From contig CAZUZS010000027.1 in the NCBI GenBank assembly GCA_964624795.1, positions 1 through 57,548 of the forward strand: DNA of 57,548 nucleotides, given 5' to 3'. Below, one piece after another: positions 1-8,392 of this stretch. Numbering within the stretch: position 1 is the first letter of the stretch; the number at the start of each line of letters is the position of its first letter. The stretch comes from CAZUZS01 sp964624795 (lineage in GTDB: Bacteria > Calditrichota > Calditrichia > RBG-13-44-9). The notes under the pieces are model-generated. The model saw nothing but the letters and a program-made list of their open reading frames with translations. It made no database searches and had not been told where the DNA came from. The position numbers were made by a program, and so were the translations under genes.

Positions 1-1
1 C

Positions 2-697
2 TCCGTTTTCGCTGACATTTACATGAAGCAAAAACAGCATAGCGATGCCATGTCCATCATGGGTCATACTCAGCCCGCACAGGATATGATTGTAGAATCC
101 TGGATCACACCTGAGAAAATGGTTATCATAAATCCGAAGCACAAAATTGTTCTGGATATGGTGAAAAAAGAAGTCACCATAGCCGACAATGAAAAAAAGA
201 CAATCACCACAATGCCGCTCGATTTTTCAAAAATGATGGATAAGGAAACCGAAAAAATGTCTGCGGAAGAAAAGGCAGAATTACAGAAATTCATGGGTGG
301 GATGATGCAGTTAAAAGTAAATGTGGAGCCTACCAACGAAACAAAAAAAATCGGCGATTGGAACGCGAGAAAATACATCGAAACCATTGAAATGGGCATG
401 GGAAATATTCGCTCGGAAATTTGGGCTACCCCGGATATTAAGATAGACAAAGATCTTTATGCCAAATTTTCAGCAGGAATGATGGCGCAAATCCCGGGCG
501 TTAGCCAGAACATGGGTACACTTATGAAAGAAATCAAAAAAATAGACGGTGTGCAGGTACTCACTACCCAAACCACTCAAATGATGGGACAATCCATGAA
601 CTCATCAACCGAATTGCTTGAATACAAAGAAGGAACTGCGCCAGCGGATGCGTTTAAGCTGCCAACCGGATATAAAAACACCAATCCTTTCAGGTAA
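2..697 (+). CDS. Exported DUF4412-like protein, 5' partial
   Basis: The reading frame is open to the left edge, and the residues before the first Met (SVFADIY) look like the end of a signal peptide, so the true start lies outside the window. The visible 231 residues are Met- and Lys-rich and alternate short beta-type strands with polar turns. They resemble DUF4412-type periplasmic or lipoprotein folds, which have an early antiparallel beta sheet and a final segment reading LPTGYK. No catalytic motif is visible. An exported or envelope location is inferred from the truncated leader. The family assignment is from general pattern only and is not certain. The stop is TAA at 695-697, followed by about 450 bases without a gene. 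Confidence 0.6.
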   Translation, partial: SVFADIYMKQKQHSDAMSIMGHTQPAQDMIVESWITPEKMVIINPKHKIVLDMVKKEVTIADNEKKTITTMPLDFSKMMDKETEKMSAEEKAELQKFMGGMMQLKVNVEPTNETKKIGDWNARKYIETIEMGMGNIRSEIWATPDIKIDKDLYAKFSAGMMAQIPGVSQNMGTLMKEIKKIDGVQVLTTQTTQMMGQSMNSSTELLEYKEGTAPADAFKLPTGYKNTNPFR

Positions 698-1145
698 AAA
701 TTATTGTGTGAAGACATATTTTTCAACATGAGTTTCCTGTAGCGATTAGCTGCAAGGCTGAAAAGATGTTTCAGCAAACTGTTTCTCTATTTGATTAAAA
801 CGCAACAAATTTGAATGATCCGGCACAGAATCGATAATTCTTGCCGGGTCTTGTGCTTATGTTTTGCACTTATAGATTGACTTTTCAAATTTGAGAAATG
901 CTTATCCGATAGTGGTTCAATGGCATTTCCAAGCCCTACTCTATTTATCAAAATCCTGCCCCCCTGAGGTATTCAGGAGCAACATCTCGACCCAGCCTCG
1001 ATGGATTTTCTCCCCCAAACCACGTCAATCGGCGCCATTCTAATTATAAATCCCGAAGCAGACTCCCAGCACGAATTGGTTGTCCATCGCATCACAGCAG
1101 GATTCTCAGAACCTGGTCATTGCGTCAGACAGATTTGGAATCATA
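698..1145. other. Intergenic stretch, no gene seen
   Basis: This stretch lies between the convergent ends of the exported protein and a small minus-strand gene. Short open frames on both strands lack ribosome binding sites and protein-like composition. I see no tRNA, strong hairpin or repeat. Confidence 0.5.
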
Positions 1146-1391
1146 CTAAACGGCAGTTCTTTTTTTCCCAATACGGAAGGGATGATACTCCCTCTTCAGC
1201 AAATCAAGGGAAAGGTCAATTATTCCTTCCGGATCGTCATTTGCAGGAACGGTGAAAAAAACCTGATCTCCACGCCGGCTGATCTTGATATCCTGAAAGG
1301 TGGCATTCTTCTTATATCCTATTACAGATATGTCCACCTCATCCTCATCGTCATAGGATTTGAGCGCCTCCTGAATTTCCCTCACTTTCAT
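1146..1391 (-). CDS. Small acidic hypothetical protein, 81 aa
   Basis: The start is the ATG at 1389-1391, preceded on the minus strand by AAGGAG at suitable spacing; the longer frame running into the N gap is an artefact. The N-terminus MKVREIQEALKSYDDEDEV resembles small proteins that begin with a KV-x-E-(L/I)-x-x-x-L-x-x-(Y/M)-D pattern and occur widely in bacteria and phages without a known function. The rest is a probable alpha-beta fold with the segment PANDDPEGIIDLSL. The promoter region is lost in the gap. No function is assigned. Confidence 0.6.
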   Translation of the reverse strand: MKVREIQEALKSYDDEDEVDISVIGYKKNATFQDIKISRRGDQVFFTVPANDDPEGIIDLSLDLLKREYHPFRIGKKRTAV

Positions 1392-1405
1392 ATATCTTGC
1401 TCCTT

Positions 1406-1505
1406 NNNNNNNNNNNNNNNNNNNNNNNNNNNNNNNNNNNNNNNNNNNNNNNNNNNNNNNNNNNNNNNNNNNNNNNNNNNNNNNNNNNNNNNNNNNNNNN
1501 NNNNN
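1406..1505. other. Assembly gap of 100 N
   Basis: A run of exactly 100 N marks a scaffold join of unknown true length. It removes the start of the BON-domain gene on the right and the upstream region of the small minus-strand gene on the left. Adjacency of the two sides depends on the scaffolding being right. Confidence 0.98.
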
Positions 1506-2194
1506 TGTTGATCGGTTTGCTGCAATTTGGTTTTGCCGGACAGTCCACAAAAAAATTGGCGGCAAAAGTGCAGGATGCGATTTCCATATATTATCCCGAT
1601 GAGATTGTTGCGACATCGGACGCCAATGGCAAAGTGCAATTGGGGGGGCAAGTAAATACTCTCTATGACAAATTAAGGATATTCGATATAGTTTCCGGAG
1701 TCAAGGGTGTCAGGGCTATCGAGAACAGGATAGACGTCAATACGCCGCTGGTGCCGGATGGAATTATCGAACAGAATATCCGGGAAGAAATGAAGTACGT
1801 GCATTCCATCCTGGAGCCGGATCGTATTAAGGTCCATGTAGACAATGGCACCGTGTTTTTGACTGGGGATGTGAGTTATTATCGTGAGAAATTGACCGCT
1901 GAGACAATCGCTTCCTGGCAAAAGGGTGCAAAAGGGATCATAAATAACCTGGAAGTCCTCCCCCCAAAAAATGCCGTAAGCGACCAGAATTTAGAAGCCC
2001 TTTTGGGAGAAATAATGAAAAATCGATTCCCACTAGATACGGATGCTTCATTTACAGTTCAGAACGGTGCTGTAACACTGAATGGCAAAGTCGTAAGCTT
2101 CTGGGATGAAAATCAGATAGTAAAAGAATTTTCGCGTGTGAGAGGTGTGACAAAGGTTAACAATAACCTTGCAGTGGAAGAAACTGATGAGTAG
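1505..2194 (+). CDS. Three-BON-domain exported protein, 5' partial
   Basis: The frame emerges from the N gap as (n)TG-TTG-ATC, and the first residues LIGLLQFGFAGQS look like the end of a signal peptide, so the protein is probably periplasmic. About 229 residues remain. Three consecutive BON-type units can be seen, each with a helix, then a beta strand of the form V-x-L-x-G-x-V, then a helix, then VxxVxNxL. The strand motifs are KVQLGGQV, TVFLTGDV and AVTLNGKV, and the unit ends are AIENRIDV, GIINNLEV and KVNNNLAV. BON domains (OsmY family) bind phospholipid or act in envelope stress. Whether the missing 5' end carries only a few residues or another domain cannot be known. Confidence 0.8.
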   Translation, partial: XLIGLLQFGFAGQSTKKLAAKVQDAISIYYPDEIVATSDANGKVQLGGQVNTLYDKLRIFDIVSGVKGVRAIENRIDVNTPLVPDGIIEQNIREEMKYVHSILEPDRIKVHVDNGTVFLTGDVSYYREKLTAETIASWQKGAKGIINNLEVLPPKNAVSDQNLEALLGEIMKNRFPLDTDASFTVQNGAVTLNGKVVSFWDENQIVKEFSRVRGVTKVNNNLAVEETDE

Positions 2195-2595
2195 TTTTTG
2201 ATCTTAGTGTTGATGGGAGTTTTGCCTCCGCATAGGCAATTATGATAAGCGCAATAAGTGCACGGTCAATTTCAGGCAGTTGGTCCCGGGGATGGCAATT
2301 ATTCTACCCCGAAAGATTCCTCCCCGGTATCGACTACCCATATCGCCAAAAAGGGCAGTCAATTTTCTAACATTAATTTATCAGAAATAATTTCGACTAC
2401 CGTTTAATAGAATTTTTCAAGCGAAATTGCACTCCGCTACAATCCCACTAAAATTTCTTTATATCGCCGCAACCGATGCTTAACTTTGCCGTAATTGGGA
2501 TTCCGTGATGGTACGTGAACAAATAGCTTTTCCAGTTTAAGAAACGCGGCAAAAAATGCAAAACATTTTACAGGATTAAAAAAGGAGGCAAAAGT
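2195..2595. other. Intergenic stretch, likely promoter region of the GerW operon
   Basis: These 400 bases between two plus-strand genes hold no protein-like frame. The end (2578-2592) carries the AAAGGAGG ribosome binding site of the GerW-family gene. No clear terminator for the BON gene or promoter box was recognised. Confidence 0.5.
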
Positions 2596-2973
2596 ATGGA
2601 AAATCTGGAAAGTCTGGTCAAATCGACACTGGGGGAAATTGAAAAGATACTGAACACCAAAACCGTGATGGGCGAACCGGTGAAGGTGGCAGACACCACC
2701 ATCATTCCTCTTATTCAGCTTGGATTCGGTTTCGGCATGGGCAGCGGTTCCGGTAAGGCTCCTAAGGCGGAGCAAGGTGAAGGCGCCGGCAGTGGTTTGG
2801 GCGGCGGAGGAGGCGTCAAACCGGTGGCTATGATCGTTATTGACAAAAGCGGCGTCAAAGTCGAGCCGGTTTCCAGGAACAGAGGATCGGTTGTGGAAAA
2901 GATCGGCGAAATTATACCGAAGGTAATGGATAAAATGGGCGAGAAAAAGAAAGCGGACAAGAAGGAAGGATAA
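2596..2973 (+). CDS. GerW (YtfJ) family protein
   Basis: This 125-residue protein starts at an ATG behind a strong AAAGGAGG site. The order of elements is that of the GerW/YtfJ family: an N-terminal helix (1-20), a strand segment GEPVKVADTTIIPLIQLGFG (about 26-45), a Gly/Ser-rich loop (about 46-77, with SGLGGGGGV), then KPVAMIVIDKSGVKVEPV and a Lys-rich amphipathic tail. In Bacillus the homologue is a sporulation and germination protein, but the family is widespread in non-sporulating bacteria where its role is unknown. The next gene encodes a DUF2953 membrane protein 5 bases downstream, as in the ytfI-ytfJ pair of Firmicutes, so the two probably work together at the membrane. Confidence 0.85.
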   Translation: MENLESLVKSTLGEIEKILNTKTVMGEPVKVADTTIIPLIQLGFGFGMGSGSGKAPKAEQGEGAGSGLGGGGGVKPVAMIVIDKSGVKVEPVSRNRGSVVEKIGEIIPKVMDKMGEKKKADKKEG

Positions 2974-2978
2974 GCTAA

Positions 2979-3578
2979 TTGCTGGCCATTGCCATATTGG
3001 CGATTCTTTTGGGGCTGTTTTTTGTACTCATTTCAATCCCCGTCGATTTTATTTTTCGGTTCGATTCGTTCCGCAGTCCCTCTTTTCGTTTTCAAATGGG
3101 TTGGTTTTTCAGCCTGGTTAAAATCAAGATCGGCGAGAAGAAAAAAAAGCCGCCGAAACCGAAAAAGCCGAAAAAGAAGAAAGCAAAGAAAAAGGGCAAA
3201 TCCAAAATCCAGTTTGCCCGGCTGATCACAAGGTCGCTGCTGTTTCGGGTCCTCCGCCTGGTGAGGGACGTCCTTGGCAGTTTCAATTTGATGCATATCG
3301 ATGCTGATTTGGAAGCCGGGTTGGGCGAACCGGCGGATACCGGAATGGTTTTTGGAGCGGTTTGGCCTCTTTTGGCGCTCATGCCGGTTTCACTCCGGCA
3401 ACAAATACGATTAAGCCCGAACTTTGGAACAGAGCCGGTGCTGGCAGGCACTGCTAATGGTGACATCCGTATCTGGCCAATCCTAATTATATTTGTTATT
3501 CTGCGGTTTATCTTCTCCGGACCGGTTTTGCGAACCATTAAAAACATTATTGTAATAAAATGGCGGAACAGAAATTAA
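2979..3578 (+). CDS. DUF2953-type membrane protein
   Basis: The start is the TTG at 2979, chosen because GAAGGAAGGA lies 8 bases upstream and the frame then opens directly with a membrane segment (residues 1-24). It is followed by a beta-rich part (FRFQMGWFFSLVKIKIG), an extremely Lys/Pro-rich linker (residues about 48-76) and a C-terminal region with a hydrophobic segment near 165-185. Size, topology and the position directly after a GerW gene match DUF2953 (YtfI-like) proteins of unknown function. The 3' end overlaps the next gene by 19 bases, which suggests coupled translation. Confidence 0.7.
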   Translation: MLAIAILAILLGLFFVLISIPVDFIFRFDSFRSPSFRFQMGWFFSLVKIKIGEKKKKPPKPKKPKKKKAKKKGKSKIQFARLITRSLLFRVLRLVRDVLGSFNLMHIDADLEAGLGEPADTGMVFGAVWPLLALMPVSLRQQIRLSPNFGTEPVLAGTANGDIRIWPILIIFVILRFIFSGPVLRTIKNIIVIKWRNRN

Positions 3579-3838
3579 AAATTGAAGCTCCAAGCACCGT
3601 GGATGGGATTACCTTAATCCCGGTGGTGAGGATTGAGCAACAAGGGATACTAAAACCAAATTCGCTCTATCTTCATTTCGTAAAAGAGCCTGTAGCGCTC
3701 ATTGTACTGAACGGTTCGGTCCGAAAAGCATATATTATGAATGGAAAAGAAATTCCCTTCGAAATTCTATTTGGCCAGATTCCTGAACTGGCAGAATTTC
3801 TGGACAATTACGTCAGCCAAAACCCGACTGACAAATAA
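3560..3838 (+). CDS. Small GerW-like protein, 92 aa
   Basis: The ATG lies 19 bases inside the preceding gene. No database family is obvious, but two segments echo the GerW protein encoded two genes upstream. STVDGITLIPVVRI corresponds to KVADTTIIPLIQL there, and KEPVALIVLNGSVRKAYIM corresponds to KPVAMIVIDKSGVKVEPV. The Gly-rich loop between them is replaced by a short polar stretch. I infer a shortened GerW-type fold, perhaps arisen by duplication, acting with its two neighbours. The C-terminus is an acidic helix. No catalytic residues are apparent. Confidence 0.65.
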   Translation: MAEQKLKIEAPSTVDGITLIPVVRIEQQGILKPNSLYLHFVKEPVALIVLNGSVRKAYIMNGKEIPFEILFGQIPELAEFLDNYVSQNPTDK

Positions 3839-4152
3839 ACAATTGTTAGAAGATTATTTGAAAATCTATGCGACAGTTCATGCACAAATTCCTTAAGGCA
3901 ATGCGATAATCCGGCAAAATAGAGGGATATTTCGAGCAGCTTAGCGGTTTCCCGTGGAATTTTCAGAAAATTGAACCAGGTTCTTCTATTTGGAAGCTAC
4001 TACTAAACAGCACAACCGCAGACAGATTTTCTGCCCCAGAAATTGTGAAATCCGGTTTTACATGCAGATTGTTTCTCCAACCAAATAATATAATCTACAA
4101 TCCGCTGCATTTGCAAAAATCACATCCTCCAGCCCGAAGTTAAAAAATCACT
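3839..4152. other. Convergent intergenic region
   Basis: This region separates the plus-strand GerW cluster from the minus-strand peroxiredoxin. I see no clear GC-rich hairpin followed by T, no repeat and no protein-like frame. Confidence 0.45.
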
Positions 4153-4608
4153 TTAAATAATCGACAATACCTCCAGGGCGTGGTCTGCAGGTTTGACCTT
4201 CTCGAAAACTTTTTTGATAATTCCGTCTTTGCCGATGACAAAGGTTGTTCGCAATATCCCCATATATTTTCGACCGTACATGCTCTTCTCGCCCCAGGCA
4301 CCATAAGCCTCCGCCACCTGGTGATCGGGATCACTCAGAAGTGTGAAGTTGAGATTTTGCTTTTGGATAAATCCCTGGTGAGACTTGACGCTGTCCGGAC
4401 TCACCCCCAAAATAACGGCATCTTTGGCCCGGTAAGCCGGCAGGTTGTCGCGAAAAGAACAGGCTTCCGTGGTGCAACCGGAAGTATTGTCCTTCGGGTA
4501 AAAATAGAGGATTACTTCCTTTTTTCCCTGGAATTGTGACAGGGACAATTTTTCCCCTTTATCTGTTTCGAGCGTAAAATCCGGTGCTTTGCTCCCTGCT
4601 TTTAACAT
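4153..4608 (-). CDS. bcp: Thiol peroxidase of the Bcp / PrxQ type
   Basis: This is a 151-residue peroxiredoxin of the BCP/PrxQ subfamily, which reduces H2O2 and organic hydroperoxides using thioredoxin. The N-terminus MLKAGSKAPDFTL and the active-site segment DNTSGCTTEACSFRD place the peroxidatic Cys at 45 and the resolving Cys at 50, the intrahelical pair of E. coli BCP. The conserved GVSPDS and the Arg of LRTTFVI are present. The start at 4608 is chosen over an upstream in-frame ATG because GAGGAGAG precedes it and the protein then has standard length. It lies downstream of the SDR gene on the same strand, with a small possible gene between. Confidence 0.95.
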   Translation of the reverse strand: MLKAGSKAPDFTLETDKGEKLSLSQFQGKKEVILYFYPKDNTSGCTTEACSFRDNLPAYRAKDAVILGVSPDSVKSHQGFIQKQNLNFTLLSDPDHQVAEAYGAWGEKSMYGRKYMGILRTTFVIGKDGIIKKVFEKVKPADHALEVLSII

Positions 4609-4633
4609 TTCTCTCTCCTCTCTGTTTGGTGTA

Positions 4634-4909
4634 TCAGGTGCGAACTGGCATATGTTCGACACACAGGATTACTAATTTTCCAAATATTATCATCGATCCG
4701 GCCGCGCCAATAGGTATGAAAACTGAAATCAGGGATCGGATGAAATCCAAAATCGCCTTCTCAAGGTGCTTCAAAGACCGCACTAATATAACGTATTTTG
4801 CGGCAGGAAAAAAGACCATCCCCGAGTGCTGATTTTTAAAAAGGATTGTCAAATCTTCCAAAGGTAGCATCAACTGTTCCAATTCCCGAATCGCCTGCGC
4901 CGCGATCAC
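4634..4909 (-). CDS. Possible small membrane protein overlapping the SDR stop
   Basis: A 91-codon frame begins with GTG at 4907-4909, overlapping the TGA of the SDR gene in a GTGA arrangement, and ends 25 bases before the peroxiredoxin start. It encodes a helical N-terminus and one strongly hydrophobic stretch (SLISVFIPIGAAGSMIIFG) that could be a membrane segment. The overlap is typical of translational coupling, which is the main argument for a real gene. I recognise no family, and a chance frame in a 300-base spacer is equally possible. Confidence 0.35.
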   Translation of the reverse strand: MIAAQAIRELEQLMLPLEDLTILFKNQHSGMVFFPAAKYVILVRSLKHLEKAILDFIRSLISVFIPIGAAGSMIIFGKLVILCVEHMPVRT

Positions 4910-5628
4910 GATTTCCGGGGATTGCTCGGACGCATGTCAATTTCGCTCACCATCGTTCTGGGCGGCATAATATAGGCTGTGAACGCAGCCTGTGCAATGT
5001 CGCCGGCTTGCATTTTATTGGCCGGCGGCGTGCCCGTGGGAGACTCACCGGAGCCGAAACGGGTGTCCACCGAACCCGGAAAAATCGTCACTACCCGAAT
5101 ATCATGCTCCCTTACTTCCAGCATCAGCGATTGCGCAAATCCGCGCAGTGCCCATTTTGAGGCGCCATAGCCAGTGCCGGTTTTGAACCCATTTTTTCCC
5201 GCCAGGGAGGCAATATTGATGATTGTTCCGGTTTTCTGGTCAATCATGTGCGGAACAACCGATTGCGTCAACACAAAGACCGCCGTAATGTTAACATCCA
5301 GCATCTCACGGAATTCATCCACCGATAACTGCAGAAACGGCTTCAGATAGCCGATGCCGGCATTGTTCACCAATACATCAATTTTACCCCACTTGCTTAC
5401 CACCCGCTTCGCGATTTCTGTAATCTGTTTTATATTCCGTAAATCTGCCGGAATAATCAGCGGTTCTTCCCCGCCTGCCTCCTGTATGCGCCGGGCGGTT
5501 TCCCGGAGGCTCGATTCGCTGCGGGCGGTGAGCGCCACGCGCAAGCCCTCCTGCGCAAACTTCAGGGCGATGGACTGACCAATTCCCCTGCTTGCTCCTG
5601 TAATCAGGGCGACTCCTTTGTCATTCAC
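4906..5628 (-). CDS. Short-chain dehydrogenase/reductase, classical SDR
   Basis: This 240-residue NAD(P)-dependent oxidoreductase has the nucleotide-binding TGASRGIG (residues 10-17), the NNAG motif (88-91) and the full catalytic tetrad: Asn113, Ser141, Tyr154 and Lys158 (YGASK). An Arg at 36 in the segment TARSES after strand 2 suggests NADP(H) preference. The sequence resembles FabG and 3-ketoacyl or sepiapterin-type reductases, but no substrate can be named. The C-terminus contains a Pro/Gly-rich loop and ends MRPSNPRKS. AGGAGC precedes the ATG. Confidence 0.92.
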   Translation of the reverse strand: MNDKGVALITGASRGIGQSIALKFAQEGLRVALTARSESSLRETARRIQEAGGEEPLIIPADLRNIKQITEIAKRVVSKWGKIDVLVNNAGIGYLKPFLQLSVDEFREMLDVNITAVFVLTQSVVPHMIDQKTGTIINIASLAGKNGFKTGTGYGASKWALRGFAQSLMLEVREHDIRVVTIFPGSVDTRFGSGESPTGTPPANKMQAGDIAQAAFTAYIMPPRTMVSEIDMRPSNPRKS

Positions 5629-5740
5629 TGTTCAGTGCTCCTTATTTGAAAATTTTAATGCGTCTTTTTTCAACCAAATTAAAGCAAGTGCTTATATTAA
5701 TGAATAATAACCGGGCAAGTTCCGCAGATGCATTCCGGCA

Positions 5741-5781
5741 AATAAAAAGCCTGTGGATGCATAAAATTCATTCCACAGGCT
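5741..5781 (-). terminator. Rho-independent terminator of the cytochrome operon
   Basis: Positions 5748-5757 (AGCCTGTGGA) and 5772-5781 (TCCACAGGCT) form a perfect 10-base-pair stem with a 14-base loop. On the minus strand the stem is followed by TTTTTATTT. It lies 39 bases beyond the stop of the outer-membrane barrel gene, so it ends the two-gene cytochrome transcript. Confidence 0.9.
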
Positions 5782-5819
5782 CTGAGTACCTCTGTTCGGA
5801 AAATATTTTCCTAATGCGT

Positions 5820-7025
5820 TTAGAAAGCAGTCACCAGGCCAAGCACAAACCGGTTAGCGTCTTTTTGCATGTCACGGGTGAATTCCGCCGTCAACCGAAG
5901 ATTGCGAGCCACCAGGTAAGTCGCACCCAGAGTGCCGCTTTCATAATCATATTGATCCAAATCAGAATCGATCCGGTTGTACAAAGCGGTCAAATAATAG
6001 CGGGATTTGTCAAGCTGCGGTGAATAGATCAATTCGGCGATAATGCCGCTCGTTTCGATGTCTTTTATATTCGCTTCCGGCTGCGTATCTTTCCGCATCA
6101 AATAGTTGCCGGTAAATGCCAATGGACCAACAGTGATATCAAGATCGGGGCCCCAGTAGGTGACTTTATTTGTTCCGGAAAAGAGAGCGGTGATCGAATC
6201 CGCGACATATTCATACGCAATCTTTTCTTTTCCGTAATAGAAATAACCGCCGATGCCGATGTTCTCCCCAATTCCCTGCTTTGCCCGAAAAGCGAGATTT
6301 TTATATTTATCCTTATCAAACTTCCTGGTCTCTTCATCGGCCACGCCTTTCCCATTCCCATTGCCCACAATTCCAACGAATTCGGTGCCGGTTTTGTTAA
6401 TTCCATAAGTCAGCATGACACCGCGATCATAAGTCAGATTAATATCGGAGTATCCGATTTTGCGGGTATAAAACATGTAATCCTCGAACGTCAGGCGGAG
6501 CTCGCGTTTCATCAGCGGATCAGATGTCTGAAACTGTCCCACCATCACATCAAGCTCAGTTTTAAAAATATTGTCAAAGTGGACGTATGCGTCTTCGATG
6601 CCGGCAACTTCGCCGCGCTCCGACATATAGAAATAGAAATAGTACCCGATATTCTTGTAGAGCGCACCGCCGGAAAGGAGTTTAAGCCCCCAAGGGGTTT
6701 CCAGGTCGGTGTCCACCTCCTGATTTTCTTCGTAAACACCAAACGCATCCAACCTTACCGCAATCGGGAAGGTGCGGTTCAACCATAGAAGGGGATCACC
6801 GGCGGTAATATAGTCCCGTTCGTTGACATTTTCCTTCATGATAAATCCGTTCCCTGCGAATTCGTTTCCGTACGGCTTGAGCCTGGGAAAAGGTGAATGA
6901 CAGGTTGTGCACGAAATCTTGTACTGTCTTGCAAAAGCCGGAATAGCCAACGCACGCTGAGCTACAAATATTGACAAAAACATTACGAATACGGACAAGT
7001 AGCAAATCATTTTTCTGCTTTTCAT
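5820..7025 (-). CDS. Outer-membrane beta-barrel with an N-terminal c-type heme
   Basis: The protein has 401 residues. A signal peptide (1-27, ending ALA) is followed by one heme-c motif CTTCH (Cys39, Cys42, His43) within SPFPRLKPYGNEF, and then about 330 residues of alternating amphipathic strands with Tyr/Phe girdles and polar turns. It ends in Phe (LGLVTAF), the usual barrel-insertion signal. This architecture, a porin carrying a single heme at its periplasmic face, fits an electron conduit or a porin that docks to a cytochrome. It sits 20 bases downstream of a pentaheme cytochrome gene and behind its own AGGAGG site. An electron-transfer partnership is inferred, not shown. No calcium-site or substrate motif is recognised. 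Confidence 0.85.
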   Translation of the reverse strand: MKSRKMICYLSVFVMFLSIFVAQRALAIPAFARQYKISCTTCHSPFPRLKPYGNEFAGNGFIMKENVNERDYITAGDPLLWLNRTFPIAVRLDAFGVYEENQEVDTDLETPWGLKLLSGGALYKNIGYYFYFYMSERGEVAGIEDAYVHFDNIFKTELDVMVGQFQTSDPLMKRELRLTFEDYMFYTRKIGYSDINLTYDRGVMLTYGINKTGTEFVGIVGNGNGKGVADEETRKFDKDKYKNLAFRAKQGIGENIGIGGYFYYGKEKIAYEYVADSITALFSGTNKVTYWGPDLDITVGPLAFTGNYLMRKDTQPEANIKDIETSGIIAELIYSPQLDKSRYYLTALYNRIDSDLDQYDYESGTLGATYLVARNLRLTAEFTRDMQKDANRFVLGLVTAF

Positions 7026-7045
7026 ATCCTGCCTCCTCCAATCAG

Positions 7046-8392
7046 TTAGTCATATACCTCAACCCATGTAGTAGCATAATTAATTGGAACAACTTCACTC
7101 TCTTCCTCGGGAACCTTCAGGAAATCGGCAACTGGTTTCACAAGTTTCTGATAATTTAGTTGTGCTTTAAATGCGATCTTGCCGGTGGGAATATCTGCCG
7201 GCAACTGCCATGTGAATGTTTCAATTTTTGTTTCACGCGGCCCGATACGGTAATCCACGCCCTGCGATTTTGTATTCCATTGCATGATCGTCATCCGGCC
7301 CTGCGGATCGAAATACGGCATTCGAAATATGCGGTCGCCAACAGGCACTCCATCCCGCTGGACACCCTTGAAATCCGGCTGATCCAGCGGAATACCCATA
7401 TCCTGGTATGCCAAAACATCGGCAGCAATGGTGTACTCCTCTCCATCAAACCCTTTTTTATCTACGGGAAGATGATATGCTTTGCCATTTGCATCAACTG
7501 CGGTAACATGCAGCCAGACAATCCGGTCTTCCACCGATCCGGTCGGTATTTTATGGCCGGCTTTTCCGTTGAACAATTGCACCTTCAAGGTCACAACACC
7601 GTCATACAATACTTCTCTTTCGATAGGGTTCATGCGCAATTCGACGGCGCCTGCAATTTTTCCGGGATCATGCGCCCCATGAAAAAGGTGCTGGGCAACC
7701 CAGTCTTCCTTCGACATATTGGAATTTTGCGCCCAAGCTTTCGGCATGTGACAGCGGTGGCATGGTACGCCCTCTTCCGCATAAGGGCCCTCTTTCCACT
7801 CCAGTTGAGTTGATTTCACCCATACCCCATAAGGGCTCATTTCGTTGTGGCAGGTGCCGCAAAATTCTGCCTGGGTAATGAATTCATTATATTCGGTATC
7901 GTGATGAGGCGATTTCAAACCCTCTTTTGGCCCGTATTTTACGCGGCCGGGAGACGACACATAATTGAAATTATGGGGCACATCGCCTTTGAATCCTTTA
8001 ATGGTGTGGCATATATCGCACGCTACCGATTCATTAGCCCTGGTATTTTCCTCCGGTCTGGGAGGCGGCACATTGCCTGCCATAAAGGCCATAGGTGCAT
8101 GGCAGCCATTGCAGCCGGCCTTTACGCCGGCCACAACTTCATCTTTTTCGGCATGAGGCACTGCCAGGTTAAAATACTCGATCTCATCCCAGTGATGCGT
8201 GTAAGCCTGGGACATCATCGCTTGAGTCCACTGCTGGTAAAAATCCGTGTGACAGCTTTTACAAGCAGTCGGCATCTCATACTGATCATACTTTTTTGTT
8301 CCTAACGCCTCATCGCCGGCAGGCAAATCCTGCGCACCTGCAAGGGAAAGCAAAAGCAGCGGAAGAATCAAGAAAAGTCCAAATTGCTTCAT
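7046..8392 (-). CDS. Pentaheme c-type cytochrome, c554-like
   Basis: This is a 448-residue exported protein with a signal peptide (1-20, ending AGA-Q). Five CxxCH heme sites are visible: Cys44-His48, Cys94-His98, Cys125-His129, Cys178-His182 and Cys211-His215. They occupy the first half and resemble the cytochrome c554/c' fold family of multiheme proteins. The second half (about 240-448) has no heme site and looks like a beta sandwich, with the conserved segment GKAGHKIPTGSVEDR. Proteins of this layout transfer electrons in the periplasm or at the cell surface. It is the first gene of an operon with the barrel-cytochrome downstream and has an AAGGAGG site. The redox partner is unknown. Confidence 0.93.
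   Translation of the reverse strand: MKQFGLFLILPLLLLSLAGAQDLPAGDEALGTKKYDQYEMPTACKSCHTDFYQQWTQAMMSQAYTHHWDEIEYFNLAVPHAEKDEVVAGVKAGCNGCHAPMAFMAGNVPPPRPEENTRANESVACDICHTIKGFKGDVPHNFNYVSSPGRVKYGPKEGLKSPHHDTEYNEFITQAEFCGTCHNEMSPYGVWVKSTQLEWKEGPYAEEGVPCHRCHMPKAWAQNSNMSKEDWVAQHLFHGAHDPGKIAGAVELRMNPIEREVLYDGVVTLKVQLFNGKAGHKIPTGSVEDRIVWLHVTAVDANGKAYHLPVDKKGFDGEEYTIAADVLAYQDMGIPLDQPDFKGVQRDGVPVGDRIFRMPYFDPQGRMTIMQWNTKSQGVDYRIGPRETKIETFTWQLPADIPTGKIAFKAQLNYQKLVKPVADFLKVPEEESEVVPINYATTWVEVYD

Noticed and set aside
7160..7813. Long plus-strand frame of 217 codons opposite the pentaheme cytochrome gene
   Set aside because: It is antisense to a gene with five heme motifs and a signal peptide. Its sequence is rich in Cys, His and Arg as expected of a shadow, and it has no ribosome site.
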